Of a stretch of 64,000 bases of DNA, positions 54,708 to 64,000 are shown piece by piece; the stretch's first letter is position 1; each line of letters begins with the position of its first letter. The stretch is from Acholoe squamosa. Its lineage: Eukaryota; Annelida; Polychaeta; Phyllodocida; Polynoidae. A model generated the notes under the pieces. That model did not search any database and had not been told where the DNA came from. It saw only the letters and a program-made list of their open reading frames with translations. The stretch spans positions 12,929,141-12,993,140 of the forward strand of contig OX439044.1 of assembly GCA_949317995.1 (NCBI GenBank). The letters are read 5' to 3'. The position numbers and the translations under genes were made by a program.

Positions 54708-55868
54708 TAGGGTAGAGTGACCTTGAGTCGTCCAGGTACCATTTCGCTTGGTTTTGGGCCCAAAATGAATGAGTTAATGAATATATTAGTGGATTCTAAG
54801 CTATTTGCACTGGTGCTATATGGCAAGATATGCTATAAGCTATATTAGCATATTTTGGAATATAAGTCCAGGACCTTCCAGGGACTCTAGATGACATTAG
54901 AGTTTGTTAATTATTCTTGAAGTCAGACATAGGTTTCCGATGATTTTCCAGCAACAAAATGATAGATGAGTGATAATGTGATATTGACCAAGTAACAGAG
55001 TTAAACCTAACTAAAATTGGAAAAAAGCATTGCATTCATACTCTGTCAAACATCATTTAACTTGAAATTATTCCTTCTATAGTGTTCAGTACAAAAGTCA
55101 ACAATCTGCTGTATAGAAGTTGACTTGTGGTATGATAAGACTGACCCAAGGTGTCTTTGAGCTATACATGTACCTTGAGTCGGCCACTATACAAGTACCT
55201 TGAGTCGGCCACTATTGCTTTTTGGTCCAAAATGAAATGAATGAAGTTATTTACACTGCTACAATATGTTGAGCTGTAGCACCCGCTATCTTTCTATCTT
55301 TGGGAAAGTGAATCTAGCAATATCCATTATCTTTCAACAAAATCAACTATATTCTACCAATTATGTAGAGAGGTCCTCTGATAGATTGACAGCCACTTTG
55401 CAATGACGGACAGCTGATAAATGAGGATAAGTTTGCTATAATTTATGTTTACCCAAGGAATGGTATTAATTAGCATTATAGTTAGTAAAATCATTCCAGA
55501 AACACTCTGACCAAGATCTCTCAGCTGGGAATATTAAATGTTGTCATTGTTTTGCTTTAAAAGCACACTCTTTACTATGAATTAGTTGAGTCATTTTATG
55601 ATGTGGCTGACTCAAGGTACCACAGTGGCCGACTCATGGTACTGATGAAAGAAAATTCACATCTATTGAATAATGGGTGCTCAAAGAGCTCCATGACTAT
55701 GGGTATGAAAGTTGTAACATTGCTGGATGGAAAGAGTAAGACATCTGGGTATTATTTATATCCATTTTTAGATGACCCCTGCAAGTTTTCCTACTATTAC
55801 AAAGATCCTAGCCTGACTAGTAGGTGGTAAGATGACCCAGGTGGACGACTCATGGTCACTTTACCCTA
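54708..55868. mobile_element. 1.16-kb element with TAGGGTAGAGTGACC inverted ends
   Basis: Left end TAGGGTAGAGTGACCTTGAG-TCGTCCA; right end TGGACGACTCATGGTCACTT-TACCCTA, inverted with three or four differences. The words CTTGAGTCGGCCACTAT (twice, 55183-55215) and GCCGACTCATGGTACTG (55626) are inner inverted repeats. The longest frame (75 codons) shows no transposase motif. Confidence 0.8.
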
Positions 55869-56319
55869 CATTATCTATTGTGCACAATGTTAGATTGAAC
55901 CCATTAAGGTTGTTTTTGTATTACAATTAATTGATAAGGTCTGGGAACATTATTGTATTGAGGTGACACTATAAGCATACATTCTTAACAAATGGCGGAT
56001 ACTGCTGCCCCCCCCCAAGTAGTAGGACCTAGAGGTAAGGCTTTTTTGCTAAAACCTTTATGGGTCACTCTAGTTCAGAGTGACTGGCTGGCCTAGGGTA
56101 TGCAAGAGTAATTATACAGGACAACTCACAGTACATGTGTCTACAGGTAGAAGCTTGTCACTAAACAGTGACAGTCAGTGTATTTGAGAATACTGCTCTT
56201 TCCCCTGTTGATTTACATAGAACAACCCTGTTCTATAACCCCAACTCTTTACAGTATACTCTCCCTGTCACCCTCCCTGCTGACCTCTCTCAACCGATCT
56301 ACACCTAAAGGAGCATTTT

Positions 56320-56570
56320 GTAAGGCTTTGATAGCTGCTGATGCATTAATGCATCATACCCATAGATCACCATGATGCATGAATGCAGCCCTGGCAAGTA
56401 ACTCACCAGGGAGCAACTCGCCAGGGCGACATTAATGCCCCTATGGGGCTGAACACAGTCCCGGAGGATCTGTATAATGCTCCAATGAGGTGCTGGCGAG
56501 CAGTCTCACCAGCACTTCATTGGTGCTTCATAACCAATGGGCATAACCAATGGGCATTTATAGGAGAGTC
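56320..56570. mobile_element. TTAA/TGATGCA-family MITE, rearranged
   Basis: ATAGCTGCTGATGCATTAAT, CATGATGCATGAATGCAGCC, GTAACTCACCAGGGAGCAAC, GCTGGCGAGCAGTCTCACCA, CACTTCATTGGTGCTTCA. The halves appear swapped relative to 31216-31461. Confidence 0.7.
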
Positions 56571-57017
56571 AACTTATTTAAGCACTTAGTGGATACAGCA
56601 ATATTGCAATTGGGCCTGTAGGCACTAATATCATAGACAAAACAAGACTTATAGATGTCAAAACAGAAGAAAAATCATTTTTTGCCAAGAAGTCTGCTAC
56701 AACCTGCTTTTACTAAGGTGATTTTCATTGTACCTCTCAAAGTCTGAACCAATTTTGATAAAAAAATGACACTCAGCTTCAATGTATGCTGTTATACTGC
56801 TGCACCAGAATATGGAGACACATGAAAGACCAGTACATTATTCTTTGTAATGGCTCATACTGAAATGAAGCAGTGATAAAACAGCTCACAGAAATAGGCT
56901 CGAGTGGCAATGAGAAAATACTGGACTGCTTGACCTACCACCCTATTGGCTACAGCGTTTAGCCATTAGGCTAATCCCTGTAGATCATCTGGTGGGACGT
57001 AGTACCTGGCTCATGTG

Positions 57018-57215
57018 CACTGTAAAAAATATTGAATCTACCAGGGATCCTCGTAAAACTGAACAGTGGGCCAACGTAATTGTAAAACATTGCACCAGTG
57101 TAGGTTTTACAAGAAGCCCCAGGTGGCAGTACAGTGGTAAACAAAATGTATAAGGAATCTCTGTGAAAATAACGATGGATCTCTGGCAACTCTGGGACAA
57201 GCAGACTATTATTGT
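57018..57215 (+). mobile_element. CACTGTAAAA-family MITE, copy 8, right end lost
   Basis: CACTGTAAAAAATATTGAAT, CAGGGATCCTCGTAAAACTG, TTTACAAGAAGCCCCAGGTG and GGATCTCTGGCAACTCTGGG. It stops before the ACAGTG end, running into AAAAACATAATGAAAAAC. Confidence 0.85.
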
Positions 57216-57999
57216 CAAGAAAAACATAATGAAAAACAAGAATTAACTTGCCATTTAATCAATCAACTCTTAAAACTCTAAGAAAAGGGTACACCTTTTG
57301 TTTTAGGCTGTAAAAAGCTTAATAATGGTCCGATTTGCAAACCGTGAAAACCAAAATGTAGCCCAAGGTCCCAAGATAACAGTCAGACATTTGGTCTGGC
57401 AGTTTGAAGATTTTCATTGGCCCGACGGCTATTTTGTCGGCAAAAGCCAATGACCAACGAGTTTTCATATTGACTGAGAATGTATCCTTTTCTTGGTAAG
57501 TTATGCAGTGTGAAGTTCAGTTCTTTATAATTCCCTTTGATAGTTACCTAAGAGCATTTATTACTAATGTCTATTGCCTAAATATAGAGGGTGTCTTAGG
57601 CATGGTGTGAAAAGGTCAAGTCATACTTGAGAAATGTGACCCTGATTGTGCAAACAATTAAGATGGCTACAAATCTAAACCAAGAAATAATTCCTTAATG
57701 AGACTGGGGGTTTTCAATGTTAGAAAGCCCTGGTGCAAGTTACAACTTGTAGAACATAGTGAGATCTTGTCAGGATTTCGTAGTTAGCACTTTTTTACCA
57801 GTAAGCTAATGGTTTGATCAGAAATGTCTTGCATATATTCCAGTTTGCAGTTGGATATAGCCATAATAAAGGAAAGGAAAATCTCAATGGAGTATAAATG
57901 CCCAGGGTCAAATCTGTAGGGGCTATAGGTCATGGCATCAAGAGGCTGTTCTGAATATGTGGGGGAGAGCCTCTGAAATATGTGACATGTACTGGGAAT

Positions 58000-58031
58000 A
58001 GGGACCTTATTCCCCCTGAAATAAGGTCCCT
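58000..58031. repeat. 12-bp hairpin AGGGACCTTATT
   Basis: AGGGACCTTATT, an eight-base loop, then AATAAGGTCCCT. Perfect stem in D1. No function is suggested. Confidence 0.6.
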
Positions 58032-58399
58032 TTTCGCAGATCTTGTCACATTATGCCCTAAGCCATAAACCATGCATCCCTGACTACATGGTTCCCAGCT
58101 GTTCAGCCGAGTGGGTGAAATATTTACAATTCAGGATAGATGGATAGTACCAAACCAAACACCCTCATCCTCCAAAATGTGCCCACTGTATCAGCCCCAC
58201 TGATCCCATTAAATTGCCAGCCATAGGGAAAAATAACCAACAAAAAAAGAAAAAAAGACTGAAGCAAGAAATGAAAAAAGAAACAGCTGCAATTTGTAAC
58301 AGTGTTAGGAATGGCAGAGGTGGAGAATGTTTCCCCCTATTTGTGTGGATGAGGGTGCAGAGAGCAGATGGATTATTTATGCCTGATCAATTCTGATGG

Positions 58400-59700
58400 A
58401 TGTTGAAATTGCTGTGGGGTGGGACACTTTGAAAAGAAATCCTGGAACCCTTTATATTTGCATCTATCCATTAAATGCTGCAGGCTGAAAAGAGTAATTT
58501 TCTGTCCTTTTTGATGCAAAACTAAATTCGAACATTTTCTATAAAATACTCTCAGATAATGTAAAGGCGGGATATCAGCTTACATCCCACTATAGGGGTG
58601 GGTTACTTTTGAGGTACTCACCAGGGCTAGTTTCATGCAACAGGATGGGAAAAGATTAGGATTGTGTGTTCTAATTTAACCGTCAAATTGTTTATTTCCA
58701 AGCAAAGAAGAACTGGAAATGCCAGTATTGAAAAATTAAAGGGGAAATGATGTAACAAGGAAGGTCAGGCTCTTAGAGTCACTGAAATTAAATTGTTGAT
58801 GAAATTAAGAATGAGTTTTCCTCTCCTTTTTGCAATTGCAATCTCTCAGTGTAACATCATTTATGTGATACAACTATATCACAACGTCTATGATTCTCAA
58901 CATCCTTTGAATCTTCACTCCCAGACTATGTGCCTAGCTAGAACTCAATACCAAAGATCGATGTACAAAAATCAGACACGGCTTTTCTAACTTCATTATT
59001 ATGGATATTAGTACAATGTAAAATTATCATGTTCATTTTAATTACAATATTGCCAAGGTTTCTCCTGGAACCTTAATTAAATCTTTTAGAGACAAAACCA
59101 GCATTCCGTCATGGGAATTTGGAGGATAAAAGTAACAAGAAATTATTACAAGCAGCATATTCCATCCCTCCCATCAAATGGCAGATGGTTAGACAGGACG
59201 TCCTAACTAGTAAGTCAATAGCATCCAAAGCAAACTGACTGTTAAATGTAGTACCTACTATAAGACACTCTATGACACTGTATGGTTCATGGGAAGTATC
59301 TTAAACCTGTCTGGATGGTGTGAAGGGACAATTTTAGGATATTATTTCAAGTGCATTGGCCTATGTATATATACAAAAATATAGAAAGAATAATTGCTAG
59401 TTTATTAGCGTTTCTCTTGATATTATAATTATGCCCAAGGAATCAGATGTGCAATATTTCTTGAAATGGCCCATATATGTAATGATTACAATATTAATTT
59501 GAATCTCCAATTCCATATGATGGAAAAACCCTTCTCCACAAAAAGTTTTTATTTTATTCATTTCCTTTGCCTAGCATTTGGTCAATGGAAATTTGCATCA
59601 CTTCTGAAAACAACATATCTGTTGGATGAGAGTGGAACTAATATGTGCAGAAGGGTATCCATGTCTTTATGACCTGAGGATTATCCAGGAACTGTTAGCC
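58400..59700. other. No gene seen; AT-rich DNA
   Basis: AT-rich sequence between blocks D1 and D2. Frames at 58793-58990 and 59466-59672 are short and without motifs. Confidence 0.45.
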
Positions 59701-60230
59701 TTTGTTACCGACTGCTGGTTATACTTCCAAACGTTTCTCCCCAACTAATCCCTATAGGATGAGCTAACAACCCATTAGCAATTTATTGGATTTCCTTAAT
59801 TAGATATTAAACAAGCTTAAAGGACACAGTCAGCTCTGCTGCAGCCTAATTGGAGTCTAAATTCTGAGGGAATTATGCACATTTGGTACAGATTCCTTCA
59901 GACCATGATTAGAGGCCCCTGGGTCCAGCTCTCTTTTAATGGCCACTGGGTTTGGTATGGCAGTGAGGATGCTGTAGTTGGGTTTGGAGAAAGTATGTTT
60001 GTGTATAAAAGAACTTTAACAAGGACAAGGCATGGGTAGTGCTGGGTCAGTCTAGAGAAGGGTAGAGGAATAGGGATAAGGGCATACTTTAGAGGGTGAG
60101 CAATTTGTTTACCCTACTATTGTTGTCACTATGCTTATAGTGATATCACAAGCACTCCTTTTCACTAAATAAGAAAATGTCACAGGTGAAGGACTCAGTC
60201 CCAAGGAAGAGGCTTCAATGTCAAATGTCA

Positions 60231-60905
60231 ATTGACAGTGTAAGTTCAACACACATTTTTTTACAGTGTAGGAAGGGTGGTGGTGGGGAGAAGCTAGACA
60301 GTGTAAGTTCAACATACTTTTTTACAGTGTAGGGAAGGGGGGGGGTTGGTGGTGGAGAGAAGCTATACAGTGTAAGTTCAACACACATTTTTTTACAGTG
60401 TAGGAAGGGTGGTGGTGGGGAGAAGCTAGACAGTGTAAGTTCAACATACTTTTTTACAGTGCAGGGAGGGGGGGGGGGAAGGAAGACATTGTAAGTTCAA
60501 CACATTTTTCACAGTGTAGGGAGGGTGGTGGTGGAGAGAAGCTAGACAGTGTAAGTTCAACATACTTTTTTACAGTGTAGGGAAGGGGGAGGGGTTGGTG
60601 GTGGAGAGAAGCTATACATTGTAAGTTCAACACACATTTTTTACAGTGTAGGGAGGGTGGTGGTGGAGAGAAGCTAGACAGTGTAAGTTCAACACACATC
60701 TTTTACAGTGCAGGGAGGGGGGGGGGGAAGCAAGACAGTGTATGTTCAACACACATCTTTTACAGTGTAGGGAGGGTGGTCAGTGGTGGAGTGAAGCTAT
60801 ACATGGTAAGTTCAACACACATTTTTGACAGTGTAGGGAGGGTGGTGGTGGAGAGGAGCTAGACAGTGTAAGTTCAACACATTTTTAGTGTAGGGAGGGG
60901 GTGGT
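60231..60905 (+). repeat. Minisatellite GTAAGTTCAACACACATTTTTTACAGTGTAGGG-type, 11 copies
   Basis: Units of about 52-68 bp start at AGTGTAAGTTCAACA and contain TTTTTTACAGTG, a G-run and GGTGGTGGTGGAGAGAAGCT. Starts are near 60240, 60302, 60370, 60434, 60490, 60550, 60621, 60681, 60740, 60808 and 60868. Longer and shorter units alternate in places, which indicates a dimeric higher-order pattern. The ACAGTG...TTTTTTACAGTG core resembles CACTGTAAAA element ends, a possible seed. Confidence 0.9.
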
Positions 60906-60928
60906 GGGGGAGATAAGCTATAAGTCTT

Positions 60929-61203
60929 GCATGTTGACTGGACAGTGTACAGGCTATTATTACGTAGCTCTAGGGAAGTTCTGAGTGGTCAGGGCGGGTT
61001 GAATTGGTGCATGTTGACTGGACAGTGTACAGGCTATAATTACGTAGCTCTAGGTGAGTTCTGAGTGGGGAGGGTGGGTTGAATTGGTGCATGTTAACTG
61101 GACAGTGTACAGGCTATTATTACGTAGCTCTAGGCGAGTTCTGAGTGGGGAGGGTGGGTTGAATTGGTGCATTTTGACTGGGGAGTGTACAGGCAATAAT
61201 TAC
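60929..61203 (+). repeat. Minisatellite with exact 80-bp period
   Basis: ATGTTGACTGGACAGTGTAC starts at 60931, 61011, 61091 and 61171 (the last truncated and mutated). Units contain ATTACGTAGCTCTAGG and GAGTTCTGAGTGGGGAGGG. It follows the previous array within 30 bp. Confidence 0.9.
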
Positions 61204-61953
61204 ACACATTACAGACTTGGTAAACTGCCATAACTTGACCATCTATCAGCAGTTTGACAGTGCCATTTAGTGCCATTTAATGCTATAGAGGCAATGGTTG
61301 ACTCAAGGGTAGTTTGACTGCAATGCAATGGAAGAGGCTAGAGCCTCTTCCAATAGGTTTTGCATTTTTAGTAAGCCATTATATGGAAAGGACCTCTGTA
61401 TGATATACTTTGCTTTATAATCAATTATTCACAACTATACTCTAAAAAGTTGCATTTAAGATATGCCCTGCATTGTAACATAATCTATCTCGGTGGGCTT
61501 TACCCTTGTAAAAGGTATGTCTTAAAGTGCAACATAATGAAGAAGCCTACATTTGTTCTAGACATATATACTTAAAGCTGGTGATGCATTTGCCATATAC
61601 GATACAAGCTTTAGACCTATTTAGCCAATCAGTAAATGTATTGGGATTTGGCCTTGGCAGGGTTCCAGGCAGTGAACGGGCTTTACAATGGCAGAGATGG
61701 ACTCAGGGTTAGCATAAATCTCGGAAAACATTGTTGTAGGGGATCAGGGTCAGGGAGGAGCAGGGGTGGACATTGTAAGTAGGTGCAAAGTACTAGGTGT
61801 ACGATGAGAAGGGTATTTCACAAGATAGGATGAGCTCCAAATGATATTTTAAGCCTGATATATAATCTCAATAAGTCTTGGTTTTGTAAAGGGTGAGGTG
61901 ATAACAGTTTGGCTCTGTTTGATTTGCAATCAACTGATTTTCTCACTGCTACA

Positions 61954-62400
61954 GCAGCTCTACCTAGTCCTACATGAATACTGTGGTGGTCGGGAGTCAT
62001 CCTTGAGGAGTCTTTGAATGATAGTTATCAAACCCTCGTTGGTGACATTGAGGACACTTCACTTACCCGATGCCTCAGGGTGCTGGAGTCCAGCGCCATG
62101 TCACCACTTGATCATGTGGTTCTTGAATTCAGCGTATATAAGGTCTTTAAGAAGCCTTCCCTAAGGTCATTCCAGTCATGATGGATTATTCTCAGAGATG
62201 ATGATCGACTGCTCAGTTGCTTTAACCTCTTGGTGCTTCTGCATAGGGAGGGTTATGGTGTGAACTATTATGAGATGTTAGTCAACTGGAGGTTGACTAT
62301 CATCGAGTTGTTGAGTACTAATGGTTAATACACTACGCTTGTAACCTGTTATTAAGAATGGCTGGTGTCAAGTGCGGTGACAATAAAGTTTTAACTTGAA
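61954..62400 (+). other. Weak candidate terminal exon with poly(A) signal
   Basis: TTTTCTCACTGCTACAG near 61938-61954 is a good acceptor. The following frame (QLYLVLHEYCGGRESSLRSL) ends at TGA, and AATAAA occurs at 62381-62386 about 360 bases later. An alternative open frame of about 56 codons lies at 61977-62180. On the minus strand, ATGGCGCTGGACTCCAGCAC runs into a perfect GTAAGTG donor at about 62067, giving a competing first-exon reading. None can be chosen without transcripts. Confidence 0.22.
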
Positions 62401-63159
62401 CCGGTTTCATGTTTGTTCATTGTCTATCGAAAGATTAAATCAGAAATGAGGGTCGAGAACACTACAATACTCCCAGAAAGATGCAATACCTAATGCTGCA
62501 CAGTACTAGAAATAACCTGTCCTTGTCCTCTTTTCATTACAATCACCCTGAAGTGGTGCTGCTCTAATCTTAGGACAGTCTCAAATAAAACTAATTTCTG
62601 ACACTGATCAAGCAAATGGTACCCTTCTGATAGTGATAGAATAGCATACAATGTTGAGGAACAACCTCCAGCAGACAAACAGTGAGTCTGTTACCCACTT
62701 GGTGACTTCCAGGTGCCCTGGTCAGGGGGAGATGGATCACACGCCCCACCTCTCCACCTTTCACTACTCTCCCTGTCACCCTCCCTGACCTCTGTACACC
62801 AATCTCCAGCTTAAAGGAGCTTTCGGAGGCATCTCTATTTCACAAAACCAGTGACTAATTTTTAGATTGCCTGTGCATCACATGTACACTGTTGTACTGT
62901 TGCACTACGTTAAAGATACATGAAGACTATTCTTTGTAATGGATCATATTAAAATGGGGCAGTGATAAAACAGCTCATAGAAACAAGCCTGGGTGGAAAT
63001 GAGAAAATGCTGGACTGCTTGACCAACCACCTTTTTGGCTACAACATTCAGCCATTAGACTACTGCCTGTAGATCAACCTGTTGGATGCAAAGCTCCTTG
63101 ATCTGCTAGAACTTATTGGATGGAAACATAGAGTGAATTGGAAAGAGTAAACCAACAGG

Positions 63160-63260
63160 GGTATAACAACCATTCAGGACTGCATCATTCAACCCAATAG
63201 GCCACATGATTCATGAATGCAGCATTAGTGAGTTACTCACCATAACTGCATCTAGGTAAT
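63160..63260. mobile_element. TTAA/TGATGCA-family MITE remnant
   Basis: GGACTGCATCATTCAACCCA, TTCATGAATGCAGCATTAGT, GAGTTACTCACCATAACTGC: a short decayed piece inside D2. Confidence 0.45.
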
Positions 63261-64000
63261 ATAATTATTTATTTAAGTACAGAGGCAAGACAAAAGGGTG
63301 CTCTGTGCTAAAATTAACTTTAAAATTCAGATCACTAGCTTTTTAGTGATATATTACAGGAGAAGATACTTCTGTTAGTTTTTTGCCCATAACTTTTGAT
63401 CTAGAAATGGTATTTTCATTTTGTTTGCACCATAGTAAACTGTGTGAAACATTCCTTCGAATGGAATCGTTAATTTTCCTCTTTAGAATGAATATCATGT
63501 TTCCATGGCAACAGAAATCAACAAAGTCCCTATTTATGTGTAAATTTTTTAAATACAAATACATTGAATTCTCCACCAAAAGTACCCTATAGCAGTTGTA
63601 TGCATATCTTTCATTATCTAGCAAATAGTGGTGCCTCCTGGTGTACTAAATCCCACAGGAATCCCCATTTCTGCTTGCTGGCTCACGGTCACTATCATGG
63701 AAATAATCTACATGGCACTTATAGGTAAGGACACAAATAGTCCTTCCCTGGCAACATGGTTCTAAGCTGTTCAGCTGAGCGGCTGAAGCATTTACACATG
63801 TCACTACGGGAGAGATGGATGGTACCCAAGCAAACACTCTCATCATCAAAAATGTGCCCACCTTATCAGGCACCGTGATCCTGTCACATTGCCAGCTTGA
63901 GAAAAAAAAGGCGGAAAGGAAAAAGTCAGAAAATAAATAAACTGCCTTAGTGTTGTGAATGGCAGGTGTAGGGGAAGTTTGCCTCTATTTGTGTTAGTGA

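Larger units (their letters stand above)
51760..58400. repeat. Old tandem series, block D1 (pairs with D2 59700-64000)
   Basis: Anchors in order against D2: GGCTAACAACTCATTAGGAC (51814/59765), AGCTCTGCTGGAGCC (51882/59833), AATGTATTGGGATTTGGCC (52611/61635), GAACAACCTCCAGCAGACA (53151/62660), ACTCTCCCTGTCACCCTCCC (56262/62766), CAGTGATAAAACAGCTCA (56872/62961), CTGTTCAGC-GAG-GG-TGAA (58099/63769) and TGTGCCCAC-TATCAG (58178/63853). Divergence is high and spacing differs by several kb because of insertions such as 54708-55868. Confidence 0.7.
59700..64000. repeat. Old tandem series, block D2 (runs off the window end)
   Basis: Same anchors as D1. The end GGCAGGTGTAGGGGAAGTTTGCCTC...TTTGTGT matches 58312-58350, so the block continues past 64000. 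Both minisatellites at 60231-61203 are private to D2. Confidence 0.7.

Noticed and set aside
55603-55830. Transposase fragment in the 1.16-kb element
   Set aside because: 75 codons with no catalytic motif; the frame overlaps internal inverted repeats.
60231-61203. CRISPR-like array
   Set aside because: No conserved repeat with unique spacers: whole units repeat. Context is animal DNA.

Overview
The window looks like nuclear DNA of an animal, most likely a marine invertebrate (mollusc, lancelet or hemichordate type; the sequence alone does not settle which). It is AT-rich, has no long open reading frame outside a low-complexity satellite, and is packed with short terminal-inverted-repeat elements, tRNA-derived sequences, minisatellites and interstitial TTAGGG runs. 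Bacterial features (operons, ribosome binding sites, CRISPR) are absent. The one coding segment I can defend is a 116-nt exon on the minus strand at 1160-1275. It has good splice sites and encodes a TRAF-type zinc finger (C-x6-C-x11-H-x3-C). A second possible minus-strand exon lies at 6825-6890. Weaker exon candidates are near 24116-24144, 50777-50832, 52992 and 61954-62400. Most of the window therefore reads as intron or intergenic DNA.

The dominant structure is layered duplication. (1) An old, diverged tandem duplication of about 7 kb: copy A 1435-8205 and copy B 10034-17052. Each copy contains an older internal duplication of about 1.1 kb, and a further fragment lies at 19862-19985. Elements present in only one copy (for example 5835-6110 in A; 12066-12248 and 16532-16860 in B) date to after the duplication. 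(2) A very recent, near-identical tandem duplication of 2,993 bp, 41646-44638 and 44639-47630. It starts at the edge of a 1.1-kb CCCTG-rich satellite (40540-41635) and has CTGTA at all three junctions. (3) An old, degraded tandem series from 47.6 kb to the window end (blocks near 47590-51030, 51760-58400 and 59700-64000).

The rest is mostly small mobile elements in recurring families. One is a piggyBac-like TTAA/CCCTTTAA family rich in TGATGCA, with about 20 copies or remnants. A second has CACTGTAAAA termini (8 copies, two-base target duplications). A third, of two members, has TTAA targets, GGTGGCTGGCGGGGA-like ends and a tRNA-like module inside (23147-23795 and 47767-48317). A fourth, GTGAGTAATAGATGTTTAACGCC, has three copies. 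There are also single foldback elements at 8366-8796, 12066-12248, 16532-16860, 30731-31090, 36044-36792, 49614-50254 and 54708-55868. A cluster of tRNA-related SINE pieces fills 31990-33520, and two adjoining minisatellites occupy 60231-61203. I see no sign that the candidate exons form a pathway together; at most some may belong to one large minus-strand gene.
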